Source: Corynebacterium alimapuense | GTDB lineage: Bacteria; Actinomycetota; Actinomycetes; Mycobacteriales; Mycobacteriaceae | Length of the DNA: 64,000 nt | Reading direction: 5' to 3' | NCBI RefSeq assembly: GCF_003716585.1 | Contig: NZ_PTJO01000003.1 | Span: 62,001-126,000, forward strand | Shown here: piece after piece, positions 55,231 through 64,000 of the stretch | How positions within the stretch are numbered: position 1 is the stretch's first letter | How the letters are laid out: the number at the start of each line of letters is the position of its first letter | Position numbers and translations under genes: made by a program | The notes under the pieces: generated by a model | What the model saw: the letters and a program-made list of their open reading frames with translations, nothing else | What the model was told of the DNA's origin: nothing | The model's database searches: none

Positions 55231-55968
55231 ATGCCAGATACCTCTCGCCCCTTCCTCCTGATCAGTACTCGGCCGGAGGATGAGGCTGCTGCAGCCGAAT
55301 TGATTAGCTTTCGCGAGAAGATGGAACTAGATGACACTGGTCTCATCCAACACCGTCTCGAGTCCCAGCCCTTGAACGATCTGAATTTGGATGAGTGGTC
55401 CGGGATTTTGCTGGGCGGTAGCCCTTTTAACGCCTCAGATGCGTGGAAAACACCGCTGCAATTGCGGGTAGAGGCCGACCTAGCTCGCCTGATGAATCAG
55501 GTCATCGCCGAGGACTTTCCGATGTTCGGCGCGTGCTACGGAGTCGGTACTGTCGGCACCGCAATTGGAGCCAACATCGATGACACTTTCGGCGAGAAGC
55601 CACGAGTCATCGAAGTTGGTCTGACGGAAAAGGGGCGCAAGGACCCCATGCTTGAGGGACTGCCGGAACGCTTTTCGACGATGGTGGGACACAAGGAAGC
55701 AATCGCGCTCCTGCCTGCAGAAGCCGAGGTCTTAGTCCAGGGTGAGCACTGTCCCATTCAGATGTTTCGCTACCTCCGAAACATCTATGCCACGCAGTTC
55801 CACCCAGAGCTCTCCCCCGAGGCCTTCGCCCAGCGTCTGCGGATCTACGCCGACGCCGGCTACTACGAGCCCGGTGAGCTCTCCGATATCCTCGCTACCA
55901 CCCGTGGAGTGGATCTCACTGTAGATGATCGAGTGCTGCTCAACTTTGCGCGCACTTATGCGCGTTGA
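55231..55968 (+). CDS. Class I glutamine amidotransferase-like protein (copy B)
   Basis: 245 aa stand-alone glutaminase domain with a complete triad: Cys102 (GACYGVG), His191 and Glu193 (QFHPEL). Similar throughout to the gene at 48639 (shared GGSxxN, LTExGRxDP and RYxxxxYATQFH features). It is annotated in relatives as a GMP-synthase-like protein, but no ATP-pyrophosphatase domain is present. TAGACT lies seven bases before the ATG, overlapping the ATPase stop. The acceptor is unknown. Confidence 0.84.
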   Translation: MPDTSRPFLLISTRPEDEAAAAELISFREKMELDDTGLIQHRLESQPLNDLNLDEWSGILLGGSPFNASDAWKTPLQLRVEADLARLMNQVIAEDFPMFGACYGVGTVGTAIGANIDDTFGEKPRVIEVGLTEKGRKDPMLEGLPERFSTMVGHKEAIALLPAEAEVLVQGEHCPIQMFRYLRNIYATQFHPELSPEAFAQRLRIYADAGYYEPGELSDILATTRGVDLTVDDRVLLNFARTYAR

Positions 55969-55974
55969 TATTTC

Positions 55975-55991
55975 CTAGCCTTTTAGGCTAG
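55975..55991. terminator. Short hairpin between convergent genes
   Basis: CTAGCC-tttta-GGCTAG includes the ABC-F stop codon and lies seven bases after the amidotransferase stop. A weak bidirectional terminator is the likely role. Confidence 0.45.
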
Positions 55992-57614
55992 TTCGACGAT
56001 CTCCATGTACTCATCCGACCACAAATCCTCATCGCCATCAGGCAACACGATAACGCGGTCAGGCTCAAGGGCCTTGACTGCGCCCGGGTCGTGAGTAACC
56101 AGGACAACTGCACCTGTGTAGGTACGCAGGGCGTCGAGGACCTGCTCACGCGACATCGGGTCAAGGTTGTTGGTGGGCTCATCGAGCAGGAGGACATTGG
56201 CGCGGGAGGACACCAACGCAGCCAAAGCCAGACGGGTCTTCTCACCACCGGAAAGGGTGCCAGCGGGCTGCTGGAGCTGTTCGCCAGAGAACATGAACGC
56301 GCCCAATAGGCTGCGCAATTCCTGCTCCGCAGCATCAGGACAGGCGCTAATGGTGTTCTGCCACACGGACTTGTCTGGGTCGATCGTGTCGTGCTCCTGG
56401 GCGAAGTATCCGATCTTCAGGCCGTGGCCAGAAACCAAGCCGCCTTCACCATCAGTGCGTTCGACACCTGCAAGCAGCTTGAGCAGGGTCGTCTTGCCTG
56501 CGCCGTTGTAACCCAGCACTACTACTCGTGAGCCCTTGTCGATCGCTAGATCCACACCAGCGAATACTTCCAACGAGCCATACATCTTGGTCAGACCCTT
56601 GGCGAACAAGGGAGTCTTGCCACAAGGTGCCGGATCCGGGAAAGAAATAGCAGCGACTCGATCATCGACGCGGACGGCATCGAGCGAGCCCATCATGCGA
56701 TCAGCGCGGGCCAGCATCTGCTTGGCAGCGGCAGCCTTGGTGGCCTTAGCGCCCAGGTGTGCAGCCTGCTTTTTGAGCGAAGAGGCCTTCTTCTCAGCAT
56801 TGGAGCGCTCGCGGCGACGGCGTGCTTCATCAAGCGCGCGGGCGTCCTTGTACTTGGCAAAGCTCATGTTGTAGACATCGGCCTCAGCGCGGACGGCGTC
56901 GAGGAACCAGACCTTGTTACACACAGCGTTGAGCAATTCAACATCGTGCGAGATCATGATCAACCCACCCTCATGCTTGGACAGGAAGCCACGCAGCCAC
57001 GTGATCGAGTCCGCATCCAAGTGGTTAGTGGGCTCATCGAGCAACAAAGTGGTCTGGGATTTTCCGGAACCGTTGGTAGCGGCAAACAGAATCTGAGCCA
57101 GCTCCACGCGACGACGCTGTCCACCCGAGAGGGTGTTAAGGCGCTGATCAAGGATGCGCTCAGGAAGACCGAGGTTATCGCAAATCTGAGCAGCCTCAGA
57201 GTCAGCCTCATAGCCACCCAGTGAAGAGTACTGCTCTTCCAGGCGGGAGTATTTAAGGATGGCAGAGTCCCGCTGGCGATCATCGGAGGTAGTCTCCATG
57301 ATCTCCTGCTGGCGCTCTAGCGAGCTGCGTAGGGCGTCGAGACCACGCGCAGAGAGTACTCGGTCTCTGGCAGTCTGCTCAATGTTGCCCTCACGGGAGT
57401 CTTGGGGCAGATAGCCGATCTCCCCAGCCGAGGAAATCTTGCCGGAGAAAGGCTGAGTCTCCCCCGCCAAAATACGCATAGTGGTGGTCTTGCCGGCACC
57501 GTTGCGTCCGACCAGACCGATCCGATCGCCCGGATGCACGCGCAGGTGCTGTCCGGGTGCGGTGAGCAGGGTCCTGGCGCCGACGCGCACTTCAAGGTCG
57601 TTGGAGACAATCAC
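55983..57614 (-). CDS. ABC-F family ATPase
   Basis: 543 aa, two ABC domains in tandem with no membrane region. Walker A GRNGAGKTT and GYNGAGKTT, signatures LSGGQRRRVELA and LSGGEKTRLALA, Walker B LLLDEPTNHLD and LLLDEPTNNLD, and a Lys/Ala-rich inter-domain linker (about 240-300). ABC-F proteins act on the ribosome (EttA, Uup types) and some give antibiotic protection; the type cannot be fixed here. The GTG at 57614 is set by TAGAGT eight bases upstream; a longer frame lacks homology. Confidence 0.93.
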   Translation of the reverse strand: MIVSNDLEVRVGARTLLTAPGQHLRVHPGDRIGLVGRNGAGKTTTMRILAGETQPFSGKISSAGEIGYLPQDSREGNIEQTARDRVLSARGLDALRSSLERQQEIMETTSDDRQRDSAILKYSRLEEQYSSLGGYEADSEAAQICDNLGLPERILDQRLNTLSGGQRRRVELAQILFAATNGSGKSQTTLLLDEPTNHLDADSITWLRGFLSKHEGGLIMISHDVELLNAVCNKVWFLDAVRAEADVYNMSFAKYKDARALDEARRRRERSNAEKKASSLKKQAAHLGAKATKAAAAKQMLARADRMMGSLDAVRVDDRVAAISFPDPAPCGKTPLFAKGLTKMYGSLEVFAGVDLAIDKGSRVVVLGYNGAGKTTLLKLLAGVERTDGEGGLVSGHGLKIGYFAQEHDTIDPDKSVWQNTISACPDAAEQELRSLLGAFMFSGEQLQQPAGTLSGGEKTRLALAALVSSRANVLLLDEPTNNLDPMSREQVLDALRTYTGAVVLVTHDPGAVKALEPDRVIVLPDGDEDLWSDEYMEIVELA

Positions 57615-57671
57615 AAGGAACCACTCTAACAACCCGGTCAAACCGAACGCGGGCACCCTACACTGGGCCCC

Positions 57672-58280
57672 ATGAGCAGACTGCCCAAAGAGACCGACCA
57701 ACCAGCCCAGGATTACATCGTCGAGTATCGAGCTGGACAGTTTCAGAATGGTTCTTTAGTGCTGCGGTTTTCTGGGGACCCAGATGAAAAGACACTGCGG
57801 GCTGCGTTGCAGAACTTTGGGCTCCCGGCCTCCGCGCTCGAGGAGGTTCGCGCTAGACCGCTTAATACCGGCCGAATGTGGGATAACGTCTCCACCTCTC
57901 GGGACACGCTCAGTGACTCGCGCTGGCCGCAGGAAAGCGTCTCTGCGCCCACTACTGCACCTACTTCAGCCCCCACCGTGCTCTCGACGCCTCCACGTCG
58001 GCGTCCGAGACTGCCTTCGCTACCGACCTTCATCGTGATAGCTGCCTTGGTATTTGTTGCTCTTGGCTTTCAAGCCATCCCGGCTAAGGAGCAAGGCCAA
58101 GGGGTCGGTGAGCTGCTATCTGAAGACTCTCCGACCTTGGAGATCTGCGGTGATGCACTCACTGAATTCGGCGCAGGTAACGGCGGACCGAGACAGCTCT
58201 TGTCTGATGAGCCAACGCAGTTTCCTTTTACTCCGGCTAACGCCGCCTTCTTCATCTCTTGCGTCCTCGCTGTCCCCTAA
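57672..58280 (+). CDS. Hypothetical single-pass membrane protein
   Basis: 202 aa. Not recognised. The soluble N-terminal region (1-75), a Thr/Pro/Ser-rich segment (about 90-115), a basic patch RRRPR, one transmembrane helix (about 118-138, TFIVIAALVFVALGFQ) and a C-terminal extracytoplasmic part with two cysteines (CGDA and ISCVLAVP), suggesting a disulfide. TACACT lies seven bases before the ATG (57659-57664). Confidence 0.72.
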   Translation: MSRLPKETDQPAQDYIVEYRAGQFQNGSLVLRFSGDPDEKTLRAALQNFGLPASALEEVRARPLNTGRMWDNVSTSRDTLSDSRWPQESVSAPTTAPTSAPTVLSTPPRRRPRLPSLPTFIVIAALVFVALGFQAIPAKEQGQGVGELLSEDSPTLEICGDALTEFGAGNGGPRQLLSDEPTQFPFTPANAAFFISCVLAVP

Positions 58281-58290
58281 TTAGCGACGA

Positions 58291-58327
58291 ACGCCCCACC
58301 CTGCACTTAGCTGGCAGGGAGGGGCGT
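58291..58327. terminator. Hairpin between convergent genes before sufT
   Basis: A 14-bp stem with one mismatch (58291-58304 with 58314-58327) and a 9-base loop lies between the 58280 and 58347 ends. There is no T-run on either strand. Confidence 0.6.
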
Positions 58328-58346
58328 CGAAAAGCAAAAAAACGGG

Positions 58347-58790
58347 CTAGACCGCGAAGCCAAGCGCGCGCATCTGCTCGCGTCCGTCCTCGGTGATCAT
58401 GTGCGCGCCCCACGGCGGCATCCAGACCCAGTTGAGCTCAAGTTTATCGGCAGAACCGCTTCCCACTACTGCGGAATGCGCCTGGTCTTCGATGACATCG
58501 GTGAGCGGGCAGGCCGGTGAGGTCAGCGTCATATTGACCACAGCAATCTTCTCGCCAGCTTCTTCTTCTACCCAGATGTCATAGACCAAACCAAGGTCAA
58601 CGACGTTGATCCCCAGTTCGGGGTCAATGACATCGCGCATGTACTCCTCGACATCATAAGCCTGGGCGACCTGCTCTTCAGTTTGCTCGGTGGGACGCTC
58701 CCGAGCACCGTCGAAGTTTGAGGAAGAGGCCTTGTCCTCTGCTGCTTCTTCGACGACCGGGGCTTGTTCGTTGGTATTGTCCTGGGTCAT
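58347..58790 (-). CDS. sufT: SufT-type metal-sulfur cluster assembly factor
   Basis: 147 aa MIP18/DUF59 protein aiding Fe-S cluster maturation or delivery. An acidic disordered N-terminus (1-45) precedes the DUF59 domain: RDVIDPELGINVVDLGLVYDI (about 50-70) and the Cys in LTSPACPLTDVIE (about 90-102). Last gene of the suf operon; its ATG overlaps the sufU stop by four bases. Confidence 0.93.
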   Translation of the reverse strand: MTQDNTNEQAPVVEEAAEDKASSSNFDGARERPTEQTEEQVAQAYDVEEYMRDVIDPELGINVVDLGLVYDIWVEEEAGEKIAVVNMTLTSPACPLTDVIEDQAHSAVVGSGSADKLELNWVWMPPWGAHMITEDGREQMRALGFAV

Positions 58791-59242
58791 TTATTCTCCC
58801 TTTCTTTGAGGGCTTCGGCGGTGGCGGCTTGGAAAGCCTTCCACCCGAGCAGGGCGCACTTCACGCGCGCCGGGTATTTAGACACACCAGCGAAGGCAAT
58901 TCCGTCACCGATCAAGTCCTCATCGCCAACTTCCTTGCCACGGGAAGTGACCATCTTGTCGAATTCGGCGAGTTTCTTCATTGCCTCAGCTACTGGCTGG
59001 CCGATAAGCTCCTCGGCCATCACTGAGGTAGAAGCCTGCGAAATGGAACAGCCCTCTGCGTGATAGGACACGTCCTCGACGGTAGAACCGTCTTCCGAAA
59101 GCTGGACCCGCAACGTCAGCTCATCGCCACAGGACGGGTTGACATGGTGGACCTCTGCGCCGAAGGGCTCACGCAAACCCGCATGCTGCGGGTTTTTGTA
59201 GTGGTCCAGGATTACTTCCTGGTACATCGATTCCAGGTTCAT
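58787..59242 (-). CDS. sufU: Fe-S assembly sulfur-transfer protein SufU
   Basis: 151 aa. Zn-dependent sulfurtransferase that receives sulfur from SufS. Conserved cysteines: NPSCGDELTL (about 37-46), EGCSISQAS (about 64-72) and KCALLGW (about 130), with the SufU-type loop absent in scaffold-type IscU. Abuts sufS with no gap. SufU replaces SufE in actinobacteria and firmicutes. Confidence 0.94.
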   Translation of the reverse strand: MNLESMYQEVILDHYKNPQHAGLREPFGAEVHHVNPSCGDELTLRVQLSEDGSTVEDVSYHAEGCSISQASTSVMAEELIGQPVAEAMKKLAEFDKMVTSRGKEVGDEDLIGDGIAFAGVSKYPARVKCALLGWKAFQAATAEALKERENK

Positions 59243-61263
<2,021 letters not shown>

Positions 61264-61317
61264 CTACGTCTCTTTCGGTTCTAGGTAAAAGATTCAGGAT
61301 CGTGGTACTCGGGTGCG

Positions 61318-62514
61318 TCAGACGTGGACGGATTCGAGCTCGGCAGTGATGCGTCGCTCAAGTTCCTCACGGATGGACTCGACCGGAATACGGTTGATGA
61401 CCTCGGAGAAGAAGCCGTGGATGATCAGGCGACGTGCCTCATCTTCCGGAATACCACGGGCCATGAGGTAGAAGACGTGGTCGTTATCGAAACGACCAAC
61501 GGTGGCGGCGTGACCGGCACCGGAGATTTCCCCGGTCTCGATCTCCAGGTTCGGAATGGTGTCTGCGCGAGCGCCCTCGGTGAGCACCAAGTTCCGGTTG
61601 ACCTCGTAGGTATCTGTTCCCAGGGCGTTAGAGCGGATGAGCACATCTCCAACCCAGCACGTACGCGCTTCGGGCTTATCCGAAGTCGGATCTGCCTGCA
61701 GCGCGCCTTTGTACATGACATTGGAACGGCAGTTGGGGACGGCGTGGTCGACCAAAAGGCGGTTTTCAATGTACTGGCCGTCATCTGCGAAGTAGACCCC
61801 GAGGAGCTCGGCGTCGCCGCCGGGTGCGGTGAATTTCACTCGCGGGACGATTCGGACAATCTGCCCACCGAAGGTGGAAACGTTGTGCCGAAGCACTGAG
61901 TCACGGCCCAAGCTGGCGGTGTGCCCGGAGAGGTGGACAGCGTCATCATCCCAATCGGCATCGACGATCAAGGTCAGTCGGGCGTTGTCGCCGATGACGA
62001 TCTCAATATTGTCAGCGTGGGTTCCTGAGCCGCGATAGTTCAATGCCACGGTGGCTTCCGCGCCCGCAGCTAGCTCAATGACGGTGGCGCCGAAGGAGGT
62101 GACTCCTTCGCCACGACCGGTAACAGTAACGGTGACTGGCTCGGTGGTCACCGAGTTGCTGGAGAAACCGACGTACTGTGCAGAAGGCATAGCAGTCCAG
62201 GCCTGAGCTGCGACCCGATCAACGGGTGCGCCAGCGCGGCCAAGGCGCGCATCTCCTGGTGCCAGGGTCTCAGCATTGACCGAGTCCGTAGCTTCGGCAG
62301 GAACGTCAACCTGAATATCTTGTTCGACTACTTCCGCGAAAGTGCCGTTGTGCAGGCCGCGGATGCGGCGCAGAGCGATGAAACGCCATAGCTCATCGCG
62401 GCCGCTGGGGATCTCAAAGTCCTCAACGTCGAAAGAGCTAAACAGATCGCCCTTGGTGTTATGTGGGGTGGCGTTGCCGACGGCCTTCTGGCCGTCGATG
62501 GTTCCGGTCGTCAT
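61318..62514 (-). CDS. sufD: Fe-S assembly scaffold protein SufD
   Basis: 398 aa right-handed beta-helix protein of the SufBCD complex. C-terminal helical domain with GHAATVGRFDNDHVFYLMARGIPEDEARRLIIHGFF (blocks within about 325-360) typical of SufB/SufD; the conserved His in AGHAATVG is retained. The ATG at 62514 is chosen (MTTGTIDGQK); the longer frame enters sufB. It starts four bases after the sufB stop. Confidence 0.95.
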   Translation of the reverse strand: MTTGTIDGQKAVGNATPHNTKGDLFSSFDVEDFEIPSGRDELWRFIALRRIRGLHNGTFAEVVEQDIQVDVPAEATDSVNAETLAPGDARLGRAGAPVDRVAAQAWTAMPSAQYVGFSSNSVTTEPVTVTVTGRGEGVTSFGATVIELAAGAEATVALNYRGSGTHADNIEIVIGDNARLTLIVDADWDDDAVHLSGHTASLGRDSVLRHNVSTFGGQIVRIVPRVKFTAPGGDAELLGVYFADDGQYIENRLLVDHAVPNCRSNVMYKGALQADPTSDKPEARTCWVGDVLIRSNALGTDTYEVNRNLVLTEGARADTIPNLEIETGEISGAGHAATVGRFDNDHVFYLMARGIPEDEARRLIIHGFFSEVINRIPVESIREELERRITAELESVHV

Positions 62515-62518
62515 CGGT

Positions 62519-63964
62519 CTAGCCCACCGATCCTTCCATTTGCAGTTCAATCAGACGGTTGAGCTCGAGGGCGTATTCCATCGGCAGTTCCTTGGCAATC
62601 GGCTCGACGAAGCCGCGGACGATCATCGCCATAGCTTCCTCTTGCGCGACTCCGCGGGACATGAGGTAGAACAACTGCTCCTCAGAGACCTTGGAGACCG
62701 TAGCTTCGTGGCCCAGAGTCACGTGGTCGTTGCGGATATCGTTGTACGGGTACGTATCCGAACGAGAAATGTTGTCGACCAACAATGCATCACACTCAAC
62801 ATTGGAAGTTGAGTGATGAGCATTCGCGTTGATCTGCACCAAGCCACGGTAGGCAGCTCGTCCACCGCCGCGAGCCACCGACTTGGAGACGATGTTCGAG
62901 GAAGTATGCGGAGCCATGTGCGTCATCTTGGCGCCGGTGTCCTGGAACTGACCCTCACCGGCGAATGCTACTGAGAGCACCTCACCCTTGGCGTAGGGGC
63001 CGGTCATCCAGACAGCCGGGTACTTCATGGTGACCTTGGAGCCGATATTGCCATCGACCCATTCCATGGTCGCGCCTTCTTCTGCCTTGGCACGCTTGGT
63101 TACCAGGTTGTAGACGTTGTTCGACCAGTTCTGGATCGTGGTGTAGCGGCAGCGGCCGCCCTTTTTCACGATGATCTCGACAACCGCGGAGTGCAGGGAG
63201 TCCGACTTGTAAATCGGTGCGGTACAACCCTCGACGTAGTGAACGTAAGCATCTTCATCGACGATGATCAGCGTGCGCTCAAACTGGCCCATGTTTTCGG
63301 TGTTGATGCGGAAGTAGGCCTGCAGCGGAATGTCCACGTGGACGCCCTTGGGCACGTAGATGAAAGATCCACCGGACCATACTGCGGTATTAAGAGCCGA
63401 GAACTTGTTGTCGCCGGCTGGAATAACCGAACCGAAGTACTCCTTGAAGAGCTCCTCGTGTTCCTTGAGCGCGGAGTCGGTATCGACGAAGATGACGCCC
63501 TTTTCCTCCAGATCCTCGCGGATCTGGTGGTAGACGACCTCGGATTCGTACTGCGCGGCAACGCCAGCGACCAGACGCTGCTTCTCAGCGTCCGGGATGC
63601 CTAGGCGATCATAGGTGTTGCGGATATCCTCGGGCAGGTCTTCCCAGGACTTGGCTTGGCCCTCGGTGGAACGCACGAAGTACTTGATCGTGTCGAAGTG
63701 GATACCCGACAAATCAGCACCCCAGGTAGGCATGGGCTTGCGGTCGAAGATGCTCAACGCCTTGAGGCGTTGGTCAAGCATCCACTGCGGCTCGCTCTTT
63801 TTGCCGGAGATATCTCGGACGACGTCCTCGCTGAGGCCGCGGCGAGCAGAAGCGCCCGCGTCGTCGGAATCGTGCCAGCCGTAGTTATACGGACCGATAG
63901 AATCAATGATCTGGTCATCATTCATCGGGTTCTCTAGACCGGGATTTTGTGTGGCCTGGGTCAT
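62519..63964 (-). CDS. sufB: Fe-S assembly scaffold protein SufB
   Basis: 481 aa core scaffold on which clusters are built. Beta-helix region and C-terminal signature [38 protein letters not shown] (as consecutive blocks); conserved Cys in [10 protein letters not shown] and in [23 protein letters not shown] precedes the ATG at 63964. This is the first visible gene of sufBDCSUT; any sufR would lie beyond the window end (36 bases remain). Confidence 0.96.
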   Translation of the reverse strand: MTQATQNPGLENPMNDDQIIDSIGPYNYGWHDSDDAGASARRGLSEDVVRDISGKKSEPQWMLDQRLKALSIFDRKPMPTWGADLSGIHFDTIKYFVRSTEGQAKSWEDLPEDIRNTYDRLGIPDAEKQRLVAGVAAQYESEVVYHQIREDLEEKGVIFVDTDSALKEHEELFKEYFGSVIPAGDNKFSALNTAVWSGGSFIYVPKGVHVDIPLQAYFRINTENMGQFERTLIIVDEDAYVHYVEGCTAPIYKSDSLHSAVVEIIVKKGGRCRYTTIQNWSNNVYNLVTKRAKAEEGATMEWVDGNIGSKVTMKYPAVWMTGPYAKGEVLSVAFAGEGQFQDTGAKMTHMAPHTSSNIVSKSVARGGGRAAYRGLVQINANAHHSTSNVECDALLVDNISRSDTYPYNDIRNDHVTLGHEATVSKVSEEQLFYLMSRGVAQEEAMAMIVRGFVEPIAKELPMEYALELNRLIELQMEGSVG

Positions 63965-64000
63965 GATCCGCTCCTTTCTTCTGGGGTCTGACTGATCTGT

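Overview
The window is a gene-dense stretch of chromosome from a Corynebacterium-type actinobacterium. The evidence is a set of lineage markers: RbpA, Ppm1/Lnt, a mycothiol ligase (MshC), the Pup/PafA/Dop/ARC pupylation genes without 20S proteasome genes, an acn-acnR pair with a near-consensus AcnR operator, a consensus GlxR site, and an actinobacterial sufBDCSUT operon. Base composition looks moderately GC-rich by eye. Much of the first 35 kb follows the gene neighbourhood of M. tuberculosis Rv2050-Rv2140 (rbpA, ppm1, fxsA, SDR, Xaa-Pro peptidase, helY, tatCA, pafCBA, pup, dop, mpa, trmI, recB-like, hisGE, mshC, uppP, lppL, pyrD, PEBP). I cannot name the species.

Layout. 1-7.3 kb: rbpA, lipoprotein acylation and polyprenol-mannose genes, FxsA, a lipase, an orphan compact CobG, an SDR and an M24 peptidase. 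7.3-21 kb: a trypsin-like protein without signal peptide, HelY, TatC/TatA, PafC-PafB-PafA-Pup, Dop-ARC, TrmI and an M18 aminopeptidase. 21-31 kb: a RecB-like nuclease, formate-THF ligase, DcuA-type transporter and aspartase, HisG/HisE, a HAD phosphatase, MshC and UppP. 31-42 kb: a degenerate aldo/keto reductase, LppL-like lipoprotein, PyrD, PEBP, tRNA-Leu(GAG), cupin, VTT membrane protein, an HTH protein, NfeD/stomatin, DUF3097 and coproporphyrin ferrochelatase. 42-49 kb: NlpC/P60 hydrolase, an Rv1476-like membrane protein, aconitase and AcnR. 48.6-58 kb: two related class I glutamine amidotransferases flanking small genes, the ACT+PFL pair, a CtpF-like P-type ATPase, then an ABC-F protein. 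58.3-64 kb: the suf Fe-S assembly operon, cut just upstream of sufB. No insertion sequence, prophage or CRISPR array was seen; this is core chromosome.

A striking window-wide feature is the initiation signal. About 28 genes on both strands carry a -10-like TAnnnT hexamer ending 6-10 bases (mostly 7-8) before the start codon, with no room for a ribosome binding site. This indicates leaderless mRNAs and repeatedly favours an internal start codon over the longest ORF. I used it to revise starts for SDR, pepQ, helY, dcuA, uppP, AKR, pyrD, nfeD, DUF3097, cpfC, the NAD(P)-binding protein and the ABC-F gene.

Functional themes: protein tagging by Pup without a proteasome, aspartate/fumarate metabolism and transport, TCA-cycle control (acn/acnR), Fe-S and heme supply, and envelope biogenesis (Lnt, Ppm1, UppP, NlpC, Tat). 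The least understood items are the ACT+PFL pair, the active-site-depleted aldo/keto reductase, the truncated CobG and DUF3097.
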